NCBI GenBank assembly: GCA_050949905.1
Contig: JBMNGP010000019.1
Coordinates: forward strand, 38,840-102,839
Length of the DNA stretch: 64,000 nucleotides
Origin: DUML01 sp050949905
Lineage (GTDB): Bacteria > Bacillota > Desulfitobacteriia > Desulfitobacteriales > Syntrophobotulaceae
Direction of reading: 5' to 3'
Part shown: positions 8,375-17,665 of the stretch, one piece after another
Layout: every line of letters starts with the position of its first letter
Numbering within the stretch: position 1 is the first letter of the stretch
Made by a program: the position numbers and the translations under genes
The notes under the pieces: model-generated
The model's database searches: none
Told to the model about the DNA's origin: nothing
Seen by the model: only the letters and a program-made list of their open reading frames with translations

Positions 8375-11300
8375 TTAGACCCTCTTATAATCGTCGAAGT
8401 CATCATAATCATTTTGAAGACCGTCATCCTCCAAATCGACAACGGGGTCTTCAACCAGGTCATCTTCCAAATCATCCGGGAGATCGCTACTTAGGTCATC
8501 TTCAGCGACCTGGTCTTCGTTAATAAACTCATCTCCCTGATCATAACCATCCCCAGCTTCCTCATAGTCATTCTCAGCATCAACGACTGGATATTGATCA
8601 TCCATGCCCAGTTCGTGTGCTGTTTCAATATCATCCTCATCCAGGTCCTTAATCTCAACCTCGTCATCCTCTTCCGAAAGCACCGATACATCGAGGCCTA
8701 GACTCTGCAATTCCTTGATCAAGACTTTGAAAGACTCCGGAACTCCAGGCTCAGGAATATTCTCCCCTTTAACAATAGCTTCATAAGTCTTGACCCTGCC
8801 CACCACATCATCAGATTTGACAGTGAGGATTTCCTGCAGAGTATAAGATGCTCCATAGGCTTCCAAAGCCCAAACTTCCATCTCCCCAAAGCGCTGGCCG
8901 CCAAACTGAGCCTTACCGCCCAAAGGCTGCTGGGTTACTAAGGAGTATGGACCTGTAGAACGGGCATGAATCTTATCATCAACTAAGTGGTGGAGTTTCA
9001 GCATATACATATAACCAACAGTAATTTCATTATCAAAAGGTTCGCCTGTCCGGCCGTCATAAAGAATAGACTTGCCGTTCTCAGGCAATCCTGCCTTGTT
9101 CAGAGTTTCAATGACATCTTCTTCTCTAGCCCCATCGAAAACAGGAGTAGCAATATAGATGCCAAGAGCCTTGGCTGCCCATCCAAGATGGGTTTCCAAA
9201 ACCTGCCCGATATTCATCCTGGAAGGTACACCCAAGGGGTTCAAGACAATTTCAATCGGAGTACCGTCCGGCATAAAGGGCATATCTTCCTGGCGCATAA
9301 TCCTGGAAATAACACCTTTATTGCCGTGCCTTCCAGCCATTTTATCGCCCACGGAGATTTTACGCTTTTGGGCAATATAAACCCGCACCAGCTGATTAAC
9401 CCCGGGCGCAAGTTCATCGCCGTTTTCCCTCTTAAAGACCTTGACATCGACCACTCTGCCGGCTTCACCATGGGGAACTCTTAAAGAAGTGTCGCGAACC
9501 TCTCTGGCTTTCTCTCCGAAAATAGCCCTTAAAAGGCGCTCTTCGGCTGTCAGTTCGGTTTCCCCTTTAGGAGTAACCTTACCAACCAGGATATCTCCGG
9601 GCCTTACCTCAGCCCCAATACGGATAATTCCCCGCTCATCCAAATCCTTTAAGACATCTTCCCCCACATTGGGGATGTCTCTGGTAATCTCTTCAGGACC
9701 AAGCTTGGTATCTCTCGCGTCAGCCTCATATTCTTCAATATGAATAGAAGTAAAGTAATCTTCCTTAACCAACTTTTCGCTGATCAAAATAGCATCTTCA
9801 TAGTTATAGCCTTCCCAGGGCATAAAAGCTACCAGGACATTACGGCCCAAAGCAAGCTCACCCTGATCGCTCGAGGGGCCGTCAGCAATAACCTGGCCTG
9901 TTTCCACTCTTTGCCCTTTCATGACAATCGGCCTTTGGTTAATGCACGTTCCTTGGTTACTGCGCAGGTATTTCAGTAATTTTTGGCGAGTAGTAGTACC
10001 GTCATCATTGGCAATAATAATCTCATTGGAAGTAACTCTCATGACCGTCCCGGGTTTCTGGGCAAGAATGCAAACACCGGAATCAACAGCAGACTTATAC
10101 TCCATTCCTGTTCCAATATAGGGCGCATCCGTTTTGAGCAAAGGAACGGCCTGGCGCTGCATGTTGGCACCCATCAAAGCCCGGTTCGCATCATCGTGCT
10201 CCAGGAAAGGAATCAGAGCCGTAGCAATCGAAACCATTTGTTTAGGGGAAACGTCCATATAATCAACGTTGGTGGGCGCAACCAGGACAAAATTCTCACC
10301 GTACCTGGCCTCAACCTTGTCGCTTAAGAACTCGCCGCTTTCAGCAATAGGAGAGTTAGCCTGGGCAATAATATATTTTTCTTCTTCATCAGCCGTAAGA
10401 TAATCAATCTCATCGGTTACTTTGCCGTTCTTCACTTTGCGATAAGGAGCTTCAATAAAACCATACTCATTAATCCGGCCGTAAGTGCTTAAGGAACCAA
10501 TCAAACCAATGTTCGGTCCTTCTGGGGTCTCAATCGGGCACATCCTGCCGTAGTGGGAGTGATGCACGTCCCGGACCTCAAAGCCTGCCCTCTCCCGGCT
10601 TAAACCGCCCGGCCCCAGAGCGCTTAAACGTCTCTTATGGGTAAGCTCGGCTAAGGGGTTGGTTTGATCCATAAATTGTGACAACTGGCTGCTGCCAAAG
10701 AACTCTTTAATCGCTGCCACAACAGGACGGATATTAATTAAGACCTGAGGGGTAATCCCTTCAATATCCTGAATAGTCATCCTTTCCCGAACTACTCTCT
10801 CCATCCGGGAAAGCCCAATCCTAAACTGATTCTGCAAAAGTTCACCAACCGAACGCAAACGCCTATTTCCCAAATGGTCAATATCATCAACCTGGCCATC
10901 GCCATTAATAATTTCCAGCAAACGTTTAACGGAAGCTATAATATCTTCCGTGGTGAGGTTGCGGACATTCTCGGCGATATCCAGGTGAAGCTTTTTATTA
11001 AGCTTATAACGGCCGACTTTAGCCAAATCGTAACGCCTGGCATCAAAGAACAGCGACTCTAAGAGCGAACGGGCGCTTTCCACCGTGGGAGGCTCCCCGG
11101 GGCGAAGCCGTTTATAAATCTCCACCAAAGCCTCTTCGGTTGATTCGGTGTTATCTCTTTCCAGGGTAATTCTAATATTTTCATTATCATCAAATGCTTC
11201 TAAAATACGCCCGTTGGTAGAATAGCCAAGAGCCCGGATGAGAACGGTAGCCGGCAATTTACGGGTTCTGTCAACCCGGACAAAAATATTATCATTAATA

Positions 11301-11818
11301 TCTGTTTCAAATTCCAGCCAAGCACCCCTATTAGGAATGATCGTTGCTCCATAGATCTTTTTGCCGCTGGCATCAATTGTTTCAGCATAATAAACTCCCG
11401 GTGAACGAACCAGCTGGCTGACAATAACCCGCTCAGCGCCGTTAATAATAAAGGTGCCTTTATCGGTCATCAGGGGAAAATCACCCATAAATACTTCCTG
11501 TTCCTTAACTTCGCCGGTTTCTTTATTAATCAGCCGGACTTTTACCCTCAGGGGAGCTGCGTAGGTTACATCCCGTTCTTTACATTCCTCTACTTCGTAT
11601 TTAGGTTCCCCAAGACTGTAATCAATAAATTCCAGGACAAGATTCCCGGTAAAATCCTGAATAGGGGAAATATCCCTAAACATTTCGCGTAAGCCCTCAT
11701 TTAAAAACCATTGGTAGGAATTTTGCTGAATCTCAATTAAATTGGGCATATTCAGGACTTCCCGTAGTCTTGCATAACTCCAGCGTTCCCTAGTACCAAC
11801 TTTCATAGGATAAACCAT
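8375..11818 (-). CDS. rpoB: DNA-directed RNA polymerase subunit beta
   Basis: Beta subunit, 1147 residues. ATG at 11816-11818 follows AAGGGGTGAAGCGTT. The rifampicin region reads SQLSQFMDQTNPLAELTHKRR ... LGPGGL, wild-type in appearance. The core ends near LQSLGLDVSVL. It is followed by a tail of about 95 residues dominated by Asp and Glu with no clear fold. Such acidic tails occur in some Clostridia, but this one is long. The gene has its own likely promoter (12090-12118) and a leader of about 270 bases. Confidence 0.98.
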   Translation of the reverse strand: MVYPMKVGTRERWSYARLREVLNMPNLIEIQQNSYQWFLNEGLREMFRDISPIQDFTGNLVLEFIDYSLGEPKYEVEECKERDVTYAAPLRVKVRLINKETGEVKEQEVFMGDFPLMTDKGTFIINGAERVIVSQLVRSPGVYYAETIDASGKKIYGATIIPNRGAWLEFETDINDNIFVRVDRTRKLPATVLIRALGYSTNGRILEAFDDNENIRITLERDNTESTEEALVEIYKRLRPGEPPTVESARSLLESLFFDARRYDLAKVGRYKLNKKLHLDIAENVRNLTTEDIIASVKRLLEIINGDGQVDDIDHLGNRRLRSVGELLQNQFRIGLSRMERVVRERMTIQDIEGITPQVLINIRPVVAAIKEFFGSSQLSQFMDQTNPLAELTHKRRLSALGPGGLSRERAGFEVRDVHHSHYGRMCPIETPEGPNIGLIGSLSTYGRINEYGFIEAPYRKVKNGKVTDEIDYLTADEEEKYIIAQANSPIAESGEFLSDKVEARYGENFVLVAPTNVDYMDVSPKQMVSIATALIPFLEHDDANRALMGANMQRQAVPLLKTDAPYIGTGMEYKSAVDSGVCILAQKPGTVMRVTSNEIIIANDDGTTTRQKLLKYLRSNQGTCINQRPIVMKGQRVETGQVIADGPSSDQGELALGRNVLVAFMPWEGYNYEDAILISEKLVKEDYFTSIHIEEYEADARDTKLGPEEITRDIPNVGEDVLKDLDERGIIRIGAEVRPGDILVGKVTPKGETELTAEERLLRAIFGEKAREVRDTSLRVPHGEAGRVVDVKVFKRENGDELAPGVNQLVRVYIAQKRKISVGDKMAGRHGNKGVISRIMRQEDMPFMPDGTPIEIVLNPLGVPSRMNIGQVLETHLGWAAKALGIYIATPVFDGAREEDVIETLNKAGLPENGKSILYDGRTGEPFDNEITVGYMYMLKLHHLVDDKIHARSTGPYSLVTQQPLGGKAQFGGQRFGEMEVWALEAYGASYTLQEILTVKSDDVVGRVKTYEAIVKGENIPEPGVPESFKVLIKELQSLGLDVSVLSEEDDEVEIKDLDEDDIETAHELGMDDQYPVVDAENDYEEAGDGYDQGDEFINEDQVAEDDLSSDLPDDLEDDLVEDPVVDLEDDGLQNDYDDFDDYKRV

Positions 11819-12089
11819 AACGCTTCACCCCTTAAGAATAATTAATCCTCATGCAACCAGAAACCAGCCATTCCCTTTAAAGAAAAACAGCCGCAGACAA
11901 AGAAAAACAACATCGGACAAAAAAAGCCAAAAGACGCAATAGGTATAAACAGCTAAAAGCAAGGCTTTTATACAAAAACCTCGCTCTGCGTTTTATGGAG
12001 CTATCTTAAATGAGATGCTGATACATCCACACTATAATCTCCCAACATTATTGTTTTGTATAGACCTTAATTCACAGTGACAGTTATTA
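11819..12089 (-). promoter_or_regulatory. Long untranslated leader of rpoB
   Basis: This stretch has no plausible gene. On the minus strand it would be a transcribed leader. It contains TAAAAGCCTTGCTTTTA (a short hairpin). An AAAAGCC segment can pair with GGCTTTT followed by a run of T, which could act as an attenuator ahead of rpoBC. The folding is judged by eye only. Confidence 0.35.
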
Positions 12090-12118
12090 ATCTTAACAAG
12101 CAATTGTTCACTTGTCAA
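12090..12118 (-). promoter_or_regulatory. Sigma-A-type promoter for rpoBC
   Basis: Read on the minus strand: TTGACA (12113-12118), exactly 17 bases, then TAAGAT (12090-12095). The -35 is perfect and the -10 has one mismatch to TATAAT. It lies between the rplL terminator-like hairpin and rpoB, where a separate promoter would let polymerase synthesis be set apart from L7/L12. Confidence 0.65.
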
Positions 12119-12235
12119 GCAAAATTTTGCCTTATTGGGTAAAATATTGGCTATTCTAGAGTATTTATTAATTTATACTAAAATATACTAGTTAAAGTTC
12201 TCATCAGAAGATTATTAATAAACTAAATTTATAAA

Positions 12236-12281
12236 GGGAGTATCCCCGGCTGCTTATGGAGGCAGCTTGAAAGATACTCCC
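12236..12281 (-). terminator. Terminator/attenuator hairpin after rplL
   Basis: GGGAGTATC (12236-12244) pairs with GATACTCCC (12273-12281), with a GC-rich inner stem. On the minus strand it is followed by TTTATAAATTT. It lies 42 bases after the rplL stop and before the rpoBC promoter. Partial termination here would fit the known excess of L7/L12 over RNA polymerase. Confidence 0.7.
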
Positions 12282-12322
12282 CTATACTTCTTTTGTTAAA
12301 AACCAGCTGCTTAAACGGTTAA

Positions 12323-12703
12323 TTACTTAACTTCTACACTGGCACCTGCTTCAGTAAGTTTTGCTTTAATTGCTTCGGCCTCTTCCTTAGCAACTTTTTC
12401 CTTAACAGGTTTCGGTGCACTGTCAACCAGTTCTTTAGCTTCTTTTAAGCCCAGACCGGTGATTTCGCGAACAACTTTAATAACATTGATTTTAGCGGCA
12501 CCGGGGCTCATCAGGACTACATCGAATTCAGTTTGCTCTTCAGCAGCCGGGGCAGCAGCGGCACCGGCGGCGGGAGCAGCTACAACAGCGGCAGGAGCAG
12601 CAGCACTGACTCCGAATTCTTCTTCGAAAGCTTTAACGAGCTCAGCGAGCTCCAGAACGGTCATACCTTTGACGGCTTCTAAAATTTCAGCAGTTTTGGA
12701 CAT
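12323..12703 (-). CDS. rplL: 50S ribosomal protein L7/L12
   Basis: Stalk protein that recruits translation GTPases, 126 residues. ATG (12701-12703) follows TAAGGAGGATTCCTATA. It has an N-terminal dimerisation segment (ILEAVKGMTVLELAELVKAFEEEFGV), an Ala/Pro-rich hinge, and the C-terminal domain with KINVIKVVREITGLGLKEAKELV. It follows rplJ by 121 bases. Confidence 0.98.
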   Translation of the reverse strand: MSKTAEILEAVKGMTVLELAELVKAFEEEFGVSAAAPAAVVAAPAAGAAAAPAAEEQTEFDVVLMSPGAAKINVIKVVREITGLGLKEAKELVDSAPKPVKEKVAKEEAEAIKAKLTEAGASVEVK

Positions 12704-12824
12704 TATAGGAATCCTCCTTAAATTTTTTTGTTTAATTTTTAGAGTGCAATCGCACCGGTTTGGTGAGAAAAGCCTCTTAGCTTTTCTACTTTCGAACCTC
12801 GAATATCGAATCTAGAACAACGAG

Positions 12825-13349
12825 CTAGGCCTGGGCTTCTTTCAGCTTGCGAACCTCTTCCAAAGCGTAGCCCAGTTTGCGGATCGGTCCTTGCAGGACA
12901 TTGACCATGCCCTGGAGCGGAGCCTGCATACCGGCAAGCACCTGGGATAAGAGAACCTCTCTGGCAGGAAGGTTGGCCAGATCCTTAATCTTTTCAGGGC
13001 CGATAACCGTTCCTTCTAATACTCCGGCCTTAATAGTCAGATTCTTATTACTCTTGGTGAACTCCGCCAGTATTTTGGCCGGAGCAACAGGATCAGCGGA
13101 GAAAGCCAGGGCAGTGGGGCCTTCCAGATATTCATCCAAACCCTCGATACCAATCTCCTGAGCTGCGCGGCGAACCATAGTATTTTTCAGTACTTTGTAC
13201 TCCACACCGGCCTCACGCATCCGAACCCTTAAGTCAGTAACCTGGGCAACAGTAAGTCCCCGATAATCAGCAAGTACTACTCCGGACGAAGCTTGAAACT
13301 TTTCTTTAATATTATCGACTACCTTTTGCTTCTCTTCAAAATTTGGCAA
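12825..13349 (-). CDS. rplJ: 50S ribosomal protein L10
   Basis: Base of the L7/L12 stalk. The open frame reaches up to 13415, but that part overlaps the RNA leader. AAAGGGGGTG lies about nine bases before a TTG at 13347-13349, giving MPNFEEKQKVVDNIKEKF, the normal L10 start (174 residues), which I use. VVLADYRGLTVAQVTDLR is the family signature. The transcript is preceded by an L10-type leader through which L10/L12 would regulate its own synthesis. Confidence 0.93.
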   Translation of the reverse strand: MPNFEEKQKVVDNIKEKFQASSGVVLADYRGLTVAQVTDLRVRMREAGVEYKVLKNTMVRRAAQEIGIEGLDEYLEGPTALAFSADPVAPAKILAEFTKSNKNLTIKAGVLEGTVIGPEKIKDLANLPAREVLLSQVLAGMQAPLQGMVNVLQGPIRKLGYALEEVRKLKEAQA

Positions 13350-13385
13350 TTTGCTTTGCACCCCCTTTCGCGTAAAACAAAACAA

Positions 13386-13520
13386 GCCTTCGCTGTAAGC
13401 GAAGGCCAGAAACATTTGAAGCCTAAATCATTAGACTTAAAACCCTTCTTTAAGCCTCGGCAGGAAATTAAGCCTTTTCAGCACCTGCTGTCTACAGCGG
13501 AATCACTCAAATTAAATTTA
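13386..13520 (-). promoter_or_regulatory. Ribosomal protein L10 leader with attenuator hairpin
   Basis: On the minus strand this untranslated region carries AGACAGCAGGTG, AAAGGCTTAAT and CCTGCCGAGG, blocks that I recognise from the L10 leader RNA of Firmicutes, which binds the L10-L12 complex. It ends with the stem GCCTTCGC/GCGAAGGC (13386-13406) followed by TTGTTTTGTTTT, an intrinsic-terminator shape just before the rplJ ribosome binding site. Together they suggest feedback attenuation. Confidence 0.75.
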
Positions 13521-13527
13521 CTGTACT

Positions 13528-13556
13528 ATTATAAACGGTCTATCTCAACCTGGCAA
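13528..13556 (-). promoter_or_regulatory. Promoter for rplJ-rplL
   Basis: Minus strand: TTGCCA (13551-13556), 17 bases, then a perfect TATAAT (13528-13533). It overlaps the end of rplA and precedes the L10 leader by a few bases. Confidence 0.75.
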
Positions 13557-13562
13557 GGTTCT

Positions 13563-14258
13563 TTAAGCTAGAACCTTCAAAGGATTGATTTTCACACCCG
13601 GTCCCATGGTGGATGAAACTGTCACACTTTTGAAATATTGTCCTTTGGCAGCAGCCGGTTTAGCTTTCGAGACAACTTCGGCAATGGTCTTGTAGTTTTC
13701 GATGAGCTTTTCCTGGTCAAAGGAAACCTTACCAATCGGCACATGGATAATACCGGCTTTATCGGCCCGGTATTCAACCTTACCGGCTTTGATCTCCTTG
13801 ACGGCTCTCTCGACATCAAAGGTTACCGTACCGGTCTTGGGGTTAGGCATCAACCCTTTGGGTCCTAAGAGCCTACCAAGCTTACCAACCATACCCATCA
13901 TATCGGGAGTAGCAACTGCCACATCAAAACCAAACCAACCCTGTTGGATTTTTTCCACCATGTCTTCAGCACCGACAAAATCAGCGCCTGCTTGTTCAGC
14001 TTCCTTGGCTTTTTCACCTTTGGCAAAAACCAGTACACTTTGGGTTTTACCGGTTCCATGGGGAAGTACCACAGCCCCGCGGATCTGTTGATCGGCATGG
14101 CGGGTATCAATACCCAATTTAAAAGCCACTTCCACTGTTTCATCAAACTTAGCTTTCGCGTTAGTCTTAACAAGATTTAAGGCCTCGGCCGGCTCATACA
14201 AAGCCTGAGCGTCAATAGCCTTTAAAGAATCTTGGTAATTCTTACCTCTTTTAGGCAT
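13563..14258 (-). CDS. rplA: 50S ribosomal protein L1
   Basis: L1-stalk protein that binds 23S rRNA, 231 residues. ATG (14256-14258) follows AAGGAGGAAATTAAC. The MPKRGKNYQDSLKAID start, the GTGKTQSVLVFAKG segment and MMGMVGKLGRLLGPKGLMPNPK are typical. It lies between rplK and the rplJ promoter. Confidence 0.98.
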   Translation of the reverse strand: MPKRGKNYQDSLKAIDAQALYEPAEALNLVKTNAKAKFDETVEVAFKLGIDTRHADQQIRGAVVLPHGTGKTQSVLVFAKGEKAKEAEQAGADFVGAEDMVEKIQQGWFGFDVAVATPDMMGMVGKLGRLLGPKGLMPNPKTGTVTFDVERAVKEIKAGKVEYRADKAGIIHVPIGKVSFDQEKLIENYKTIAEVVSKAKPAAAKGQYFKSVTVSSTMGPGVKINPLKVLA

Positions 14259-14354
14259 GTTAATTTCCTCCTTGTGGTAGTCGGGTGTTTAGCCCTCCCA
14301 CATAATAAAAACAAATCAAAACATGAACTGCGTAAATTTAAATAAACTCCAACT

Positions 14355-14777
14355 TTAGATAACATCAATACCCATGCTGCGGGCAGTTCCTTCCACCATC
14401 CGCATTGCAGCTTCAACGCTGGCGGCATTAAGGTCTTTCATCTTCATTTCAGCAATTTCTTTAACCTGATCTTTAGTCACCTTAGCAACCTTCTGCTTAT
14501 TGGGTACAGCAGAACCGGACTGAACATTTGCAGCTTTTTTCAATAAAACTGCAGCCGGTGGGGTCTTCAGCACAAAAGTGAAAGAACGGTCTTCATAAAT
14601 AGTAATCTCTGCGGGAATGATCAAACCAGCTTGATCCTTGGTTCTTTCATTGTACTCTTTGCAGAAAGCCATAATATTAACACCGTGCTGTCCAAGTGCA
14701 GGGCCAACCGGAGGTGCCGGATTTGCTTTGCCGGCTGAAATAGCTAATTTAACCAGGCCAATTACCTTTTTTGCCAT
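14355..14777 (-). CDS. rplK: 50S ribosomal protein L11
   Basis: GTPase-centre protein that binds 23S rRNA, 140 residues. ATG (14775-14777) follows AAGGAGGTGTAATC. The N-terminal PAPPVGPALGQHGVNIMAFCKEYN and C-terminal MRMVEGTARSMGI signatures are complete. It is transcribed with nusG upstream and rplA downstream. Confidence 0.98.
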   Translation of the reverse strand: MAKKVIGLVKLAISAGKANPAPPVGPALGQHGVNIMAFCKEYNERTKDQAGLIIPAEITIYEDRSFTFVLKTPPAAVLLKKAANVQSGSAVPNKQKVAKVTKDQVKEIAEMKMKDLNAASVEAAMRMVEGTARSMGIDVI

Positions 14778-14831
14778 GATTACACCTCCTTATCATCTAA
14801 TCGTGCCAAATGTAACAGTACTAAAATATAT

Positions 14832-15359
14832 TTAGTCAAGTTTTTCAACTTGCCCAAATTCCAGCTCCACCGGAGTCTCTCTCCCAAACATGGAAACCGT
14901 AACCCTGACTTTTTGCTTCTCTTCCAGGATTTCTTGGACAACTCCGATAAAATCTTTAAACGGACCAGACGTAACCCTAATAGACTGGCCAATATTGACA
15001 TCAATCTTCGTACGGACTTTCTCCAGACCCATCTGGCGCAAAATTGCAGCGACTTCATATTCCAAAAGCGGAATAGGCTTGCTGCCGCTGCCGACAAAAC
15101 CTGTAACTCCCGGGGTATTGCGAACAACATACCAGGAATCGTCCGTCATATCCATCTCCACTAAAACATAACCGGGGAAGACCTTACGCTTGGAGATCTT
15201 TTTCTTACCGTTTTTGATTTCGATCTCATCTTCCATAGGCACCAGAACGCGAAAAATCTTATCTTCCATATTCATAGATTCCACGCGCTTCTCCAGATTT
15301 GTCTTCACCTTATTCTCATAGCCGGAATAAGTGTGAATAACATACCAGTTTTTAGCCAT
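14832..15359 (-). CDS. nusG: Transcription termination/antitermination factor NusG
   Basis: RNA-polymerase-bound elongation factor. The frame opens at 15389, but the ATG at 15357-15359 lies behind GTTAGGAGGCCTTCGCATA and gives the standard MAKNWYVIHTYSGYENKVK, so it is chosen (175 residues). An NGN domain fills residues 1-115 or so, and a KOW motif follows near the end (IRVTSGPFKDFIGVV). Gene order secE-nusG-rplK is conserved. Confidence 0.97.
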   Translation of the reverse strand: MAKNWYVIHTYSGYENKVKTNLEKRVESMNMEDKIFRVLVPMEDEIEIKNGKKKISKRKVFPGYVLVEMDMTDDSWYVVRNTPGVTGFVGSGSKPIPLLEYEVAAILRQMGLEKVRTKIDVNIGQSIRVTSGPFKDFIGVVQEILEEKQKVRVTVSMFGRETPVELEFGQVEKLD

Positions 15360-15395
15360 TATGCGAAGGCCTCCTAACAAAGATTCCACCCGAGG

Positions 15396-15635
15396 TTAAC
15401 CATTAATTAAAGTGTTCATAACAAAGGTTAAGCCACTGTCTACAATCCAAATAAGCAAAGCAATAATACCAACAGAAACAAGGACAACACCGGTATAAAC
15501 CAGTAGTTGATTGCGGGTCGGCCAATGTACTTTTTTCAACTCCAGCCAAACATCGCGAAAATAGTTAAACCTTTTCCCGAAGTTTCTGAACCTACTGAAG
15601 AATCCCCTAGACTCTTCCTTCTTCGCCACTGCCAT
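15396..15635 (-). CDS. secE: Preprotein translocase subunit SecE
   Basis: Single-span subunit of the SecYEG channel, 79 residues. A basic N-terminal part leads to the family motif DVWLELKKVHWPTRNQL. It is followed by one hydrophobic helix (about residues 46-70). ATG at 15633-15635 follows AAGGATGTGATTTA. It lies between rpmG and nusG. Confidence 0.96.
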   Translation of the reverse strand: MAVAKKEESRGFFSRFRNFGKRFNYFRDVWLELKKVHWPTRNQLLVYTGVVLVSVGIIALLIWIVDSGLTFVMNTLING

Positions 15636-15670
15636 TAAATCACATCCTTATCGGTATATACCGGACCAAA

Positions 15671-15820
15671 CTATTTGGTTTCTTTATGAACAGTATGGGT
15701 TTTACAAGTTCTACAATACTTTTTAATCTCAATCCGATCAGGGTCATTCTTTTTATTTTTCATAGTTTGATAATTTCTATTCTTGCATTCCTGACAAGCC
15801 AGTGTGATGGCAACACGCAT
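15671..15820 (-). CDS. rpmG: 50S ribosomal protein L33 (zinc-binding form)
   Basis: 49-residue L33. ATG (15818-15820) follows AGGAGGTGTTCGGA and the frame ends in HKETK at 15671. It has two CxxC pairs (CQEC and CRTC), so it is the zinc-binding C+ form. It is the first gene of the block and has a good promoter just upstream. Confidence 0.95.
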   Translation of the reverse strand: MRVAITLACQECKNRNYQTMKNKKNDPDRIEIKKYCRTCKTHTVHKETK

Positions 15821-15876
15821 TCCGAACACCTCCTAGCAATGGCATTTCCCTATTATTTTGCAAGTCGCACAGAATA

Positions 15877-15905
15877 ATTTAACACAATAATAAACTTTTT
15901 GTCAA
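15877..15905 (-). promoter_or_regulatory. Promoter for rpmG-secE-nusG-rplK-rplA
   Basis: Minus strand: perfect TTGACA (15900-15905), 17-base spacer, TTAAAT (15877-15882). It lies 57 bases upstream of the rpmG start, between it and the terminator of the divergently unrelated symporter gene. Confidence 0.7.
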
Positions 15906-15940
15906 GGAAGATTACTTTAAATCTTCTTGCCCCCAGAAGG

Positions 15941-15966
15941 AAAAAGCCGGCCGGGAAGTGGCCGGC
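15941..15966 (-). terminator. Intrinsic terminator of the symporter gene
   Basis: On the minus strand GCCGGCC and GGCCGGC (15946-15966) form a strong stem with loop ACTTCCC, followed by TTTTT (15941-15945). It lies 11 bases after the symporter stop codon. Confidence 0.85.
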
Positions 15967-15977
15967 TGCTACTGCAA

Positions 15978-17546
15978 TTATACCTGATAATTCCTAACAA
16001 GTTCAAATTCTTCTTGAATATCCTTTGAAGGTTCTTTAGATAGAAGAGATACAATTACGATAGCGAGGCAGGAAAGAACGAAGGCCGGGAATAATTCATA
16101 GATTCCCCAAACACCGCCCATTGGTTTTAAGAGGAGCTTCCAAATAAAGACCATGCCACCGCCGGTCAGCATCCCGGCAATAGCTCCTGATCTCGTAACT
16201 CTTTTCCAGAACAGGGAGAATAACATGATCGGCCCGAAAGTAGCACCAAAACCCGCCCAAGCAAAGGATACCACCGTAAAAATAACACTGTTTTCATCTA
16301 AAGCAATAATCATTGCAACGATAGCAATAATAACCAAGGTTAGCCTGGATACATATAAAACCGTTTTGTCGCTGGCTTCTTTCTTCAAAAGACCCTGATA
16401 AACGTTTTTGGAAAAAGCCGAAGCAGCGATCAGCAAATAAGAGTCGGAGGAGCTGATTGTAGCTGCCAGGATACCGGCCATAATAATTCCCGCTATGAAA
16501 GGGAAGAAGAAATTGGTCGACAAGAGGATAAAGACTCTTTCTGCAGCGCTCTGGGTAAGGAAGGCATCCGGATAAAGCACCCGGCCGATCATCCCAATAG
16601 CCACTGCAGCCGTCAGAGAAATAATAACCCAGACAACGGCGATTCGCCGGGAAAATTTAAGGTCGCCGGGGTTTTTAATGGCCATAAATTTAAGGAGTAC
16701 CTGCGGCATACCAAAGTAACCTAAGCCCCAGGAAAGAGTGGAAATAATGGTCAATAATCCATATTTACCGGCTTCGCCAAAGAGAGGCTTGCCGTCGGCT
16801 CCAATTTGCTGGACACCGTCAACCACTGTAGGTGAGGCAATACCAAAGAAATCAAAAAATCCGGGAATGGAGCGGGCATTTTCAATAATAGCTGAAATCC
16901 CCCCGGCATGGGCGATGCCTGCAATCAGCACTGCAGTCAAAGCAAAAATCATAATAATACCCTGCATAAAGTCGGAAGCACTCTCCGCCAAAAAGCCGCC
17001 GATAAAAGTATAAAAAATAACGAAAATAGCTCCGGCGATCATCATATAAACATAGTCAAAGCCAAACAGGGTATTGAAAAGCTTGCCGAAAGTAACAAAA
17101 CAGCTGGCGGCATAAACACTGAAGAACACTAAGATAAACAAGGCGGCAATAGTCATTATAACCTTTTTATCTTCTTTAAACCTCCGGCTGAAAAAGTCGG
17201 GGATAGTAATAGAATCATCGGCAAGGTGCGAGTAAATCCGCAATCTTTTAGCAACAAACAACCAGTTTAAATAAGTACCTATACCAAGCCCAATGGCCGT
17301 CCAAGCGGCATCACTGAAACCAAACCAATAAGCTACTCCGGGAAGCCCCATTAAAAGCCAGCCGCTCATATCCGAAGCCTCGGCTCCCATGGCTGTAACC
17401 CAAGGATTTAAAGACCGGCCCCCGATCAAGTAATTTTGGCTGCTTTCACTGGCCCGCTTAGCATAATACAGGCCAATGCAAATTACGACGGCTATGTACA
17501 AAACCATAGCGATAAAAATTTGGAGATTTGCTCCGCCCACACTCAT
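15978..17546 (-). CDS. putP: Sodium:solute symporter (PutP-like)
   Basis: Integral membrane protein of the SSS family, about 520 residues with some 13 predicted spans; the relatives take up proline with Na+. Near the N-terminus YLIGGRSLNPWVTAMGAEASDMSGWLLMGLPG is the PutP-type Na+/substrate site region. The start is uncertain: the frame opens at a TTG (17555), an ATG lies at 17544-17546 directly after GGGAGGA, and a GTG at 17538-17540 has better spacing. It has its own terminator. Proline specificity is inferred from family resemblance only. Confidence 0.88.
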   Translation of the reverse strand: MSVGGANLQIFIAMVLYIAVVICIGLYYAKRASESSQNYLIGGRSLNPWVTAMGAEASDMSGWLLMGLPGVAYWFGFSDAAWTAIGLGIGTYLNWLFVAKRLRIYSHLADDSITIPDFFSRRFKEDKKVIMTIAALFILVFFSVYAASCFVTFGKLFNTLFGFDYVYMMIAGAIFVIFYTFIGGFLAESASDFMQGIIMIFALTAVLIAGIAHAGGISAIIENARSIPGFFDFFGIASPTVVDGVQQIGADGKPLFGEAGKYGLLTIISTLSWGLGYFGMPQVLLKFMAIKNPGDLKFSRRIAVVWVIISLTAAVAIGMIGRVLYPDAFLTQSAAERVFILLSTNFFFPFIAGIIMAGILAATISSSDSYLLIAASAFSKNVYQGLLKKEASDKTVLYVSRLTLVIIAIVAMIIALDENSVIFTVVSFAWAGFGATFGPIMLFSLFWKRVTRSGAIAGMLTGGGMVFIWKLLLKPMGGVWGIYELFPAFVLSCLAIVIVSLLSKEPSKDIQEEFELVRNYQV

Positions 17547-17665
17547 TCCTCCCAAAACTATATATTTTATATATCAGAAACAATAATACCCTAATTATAT
17601 ATATTAAAGCCGATTTTGGAAATATATTTCTCGATTTCCGCGTAAAAAGCGTAAAGTTCCTACCC

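Noticed and set aside
12825..13415. Longer rplJ starting at 13415
   Set aside because: The extension lies in the L10 leader and attenuator hairpin and lacks homology.
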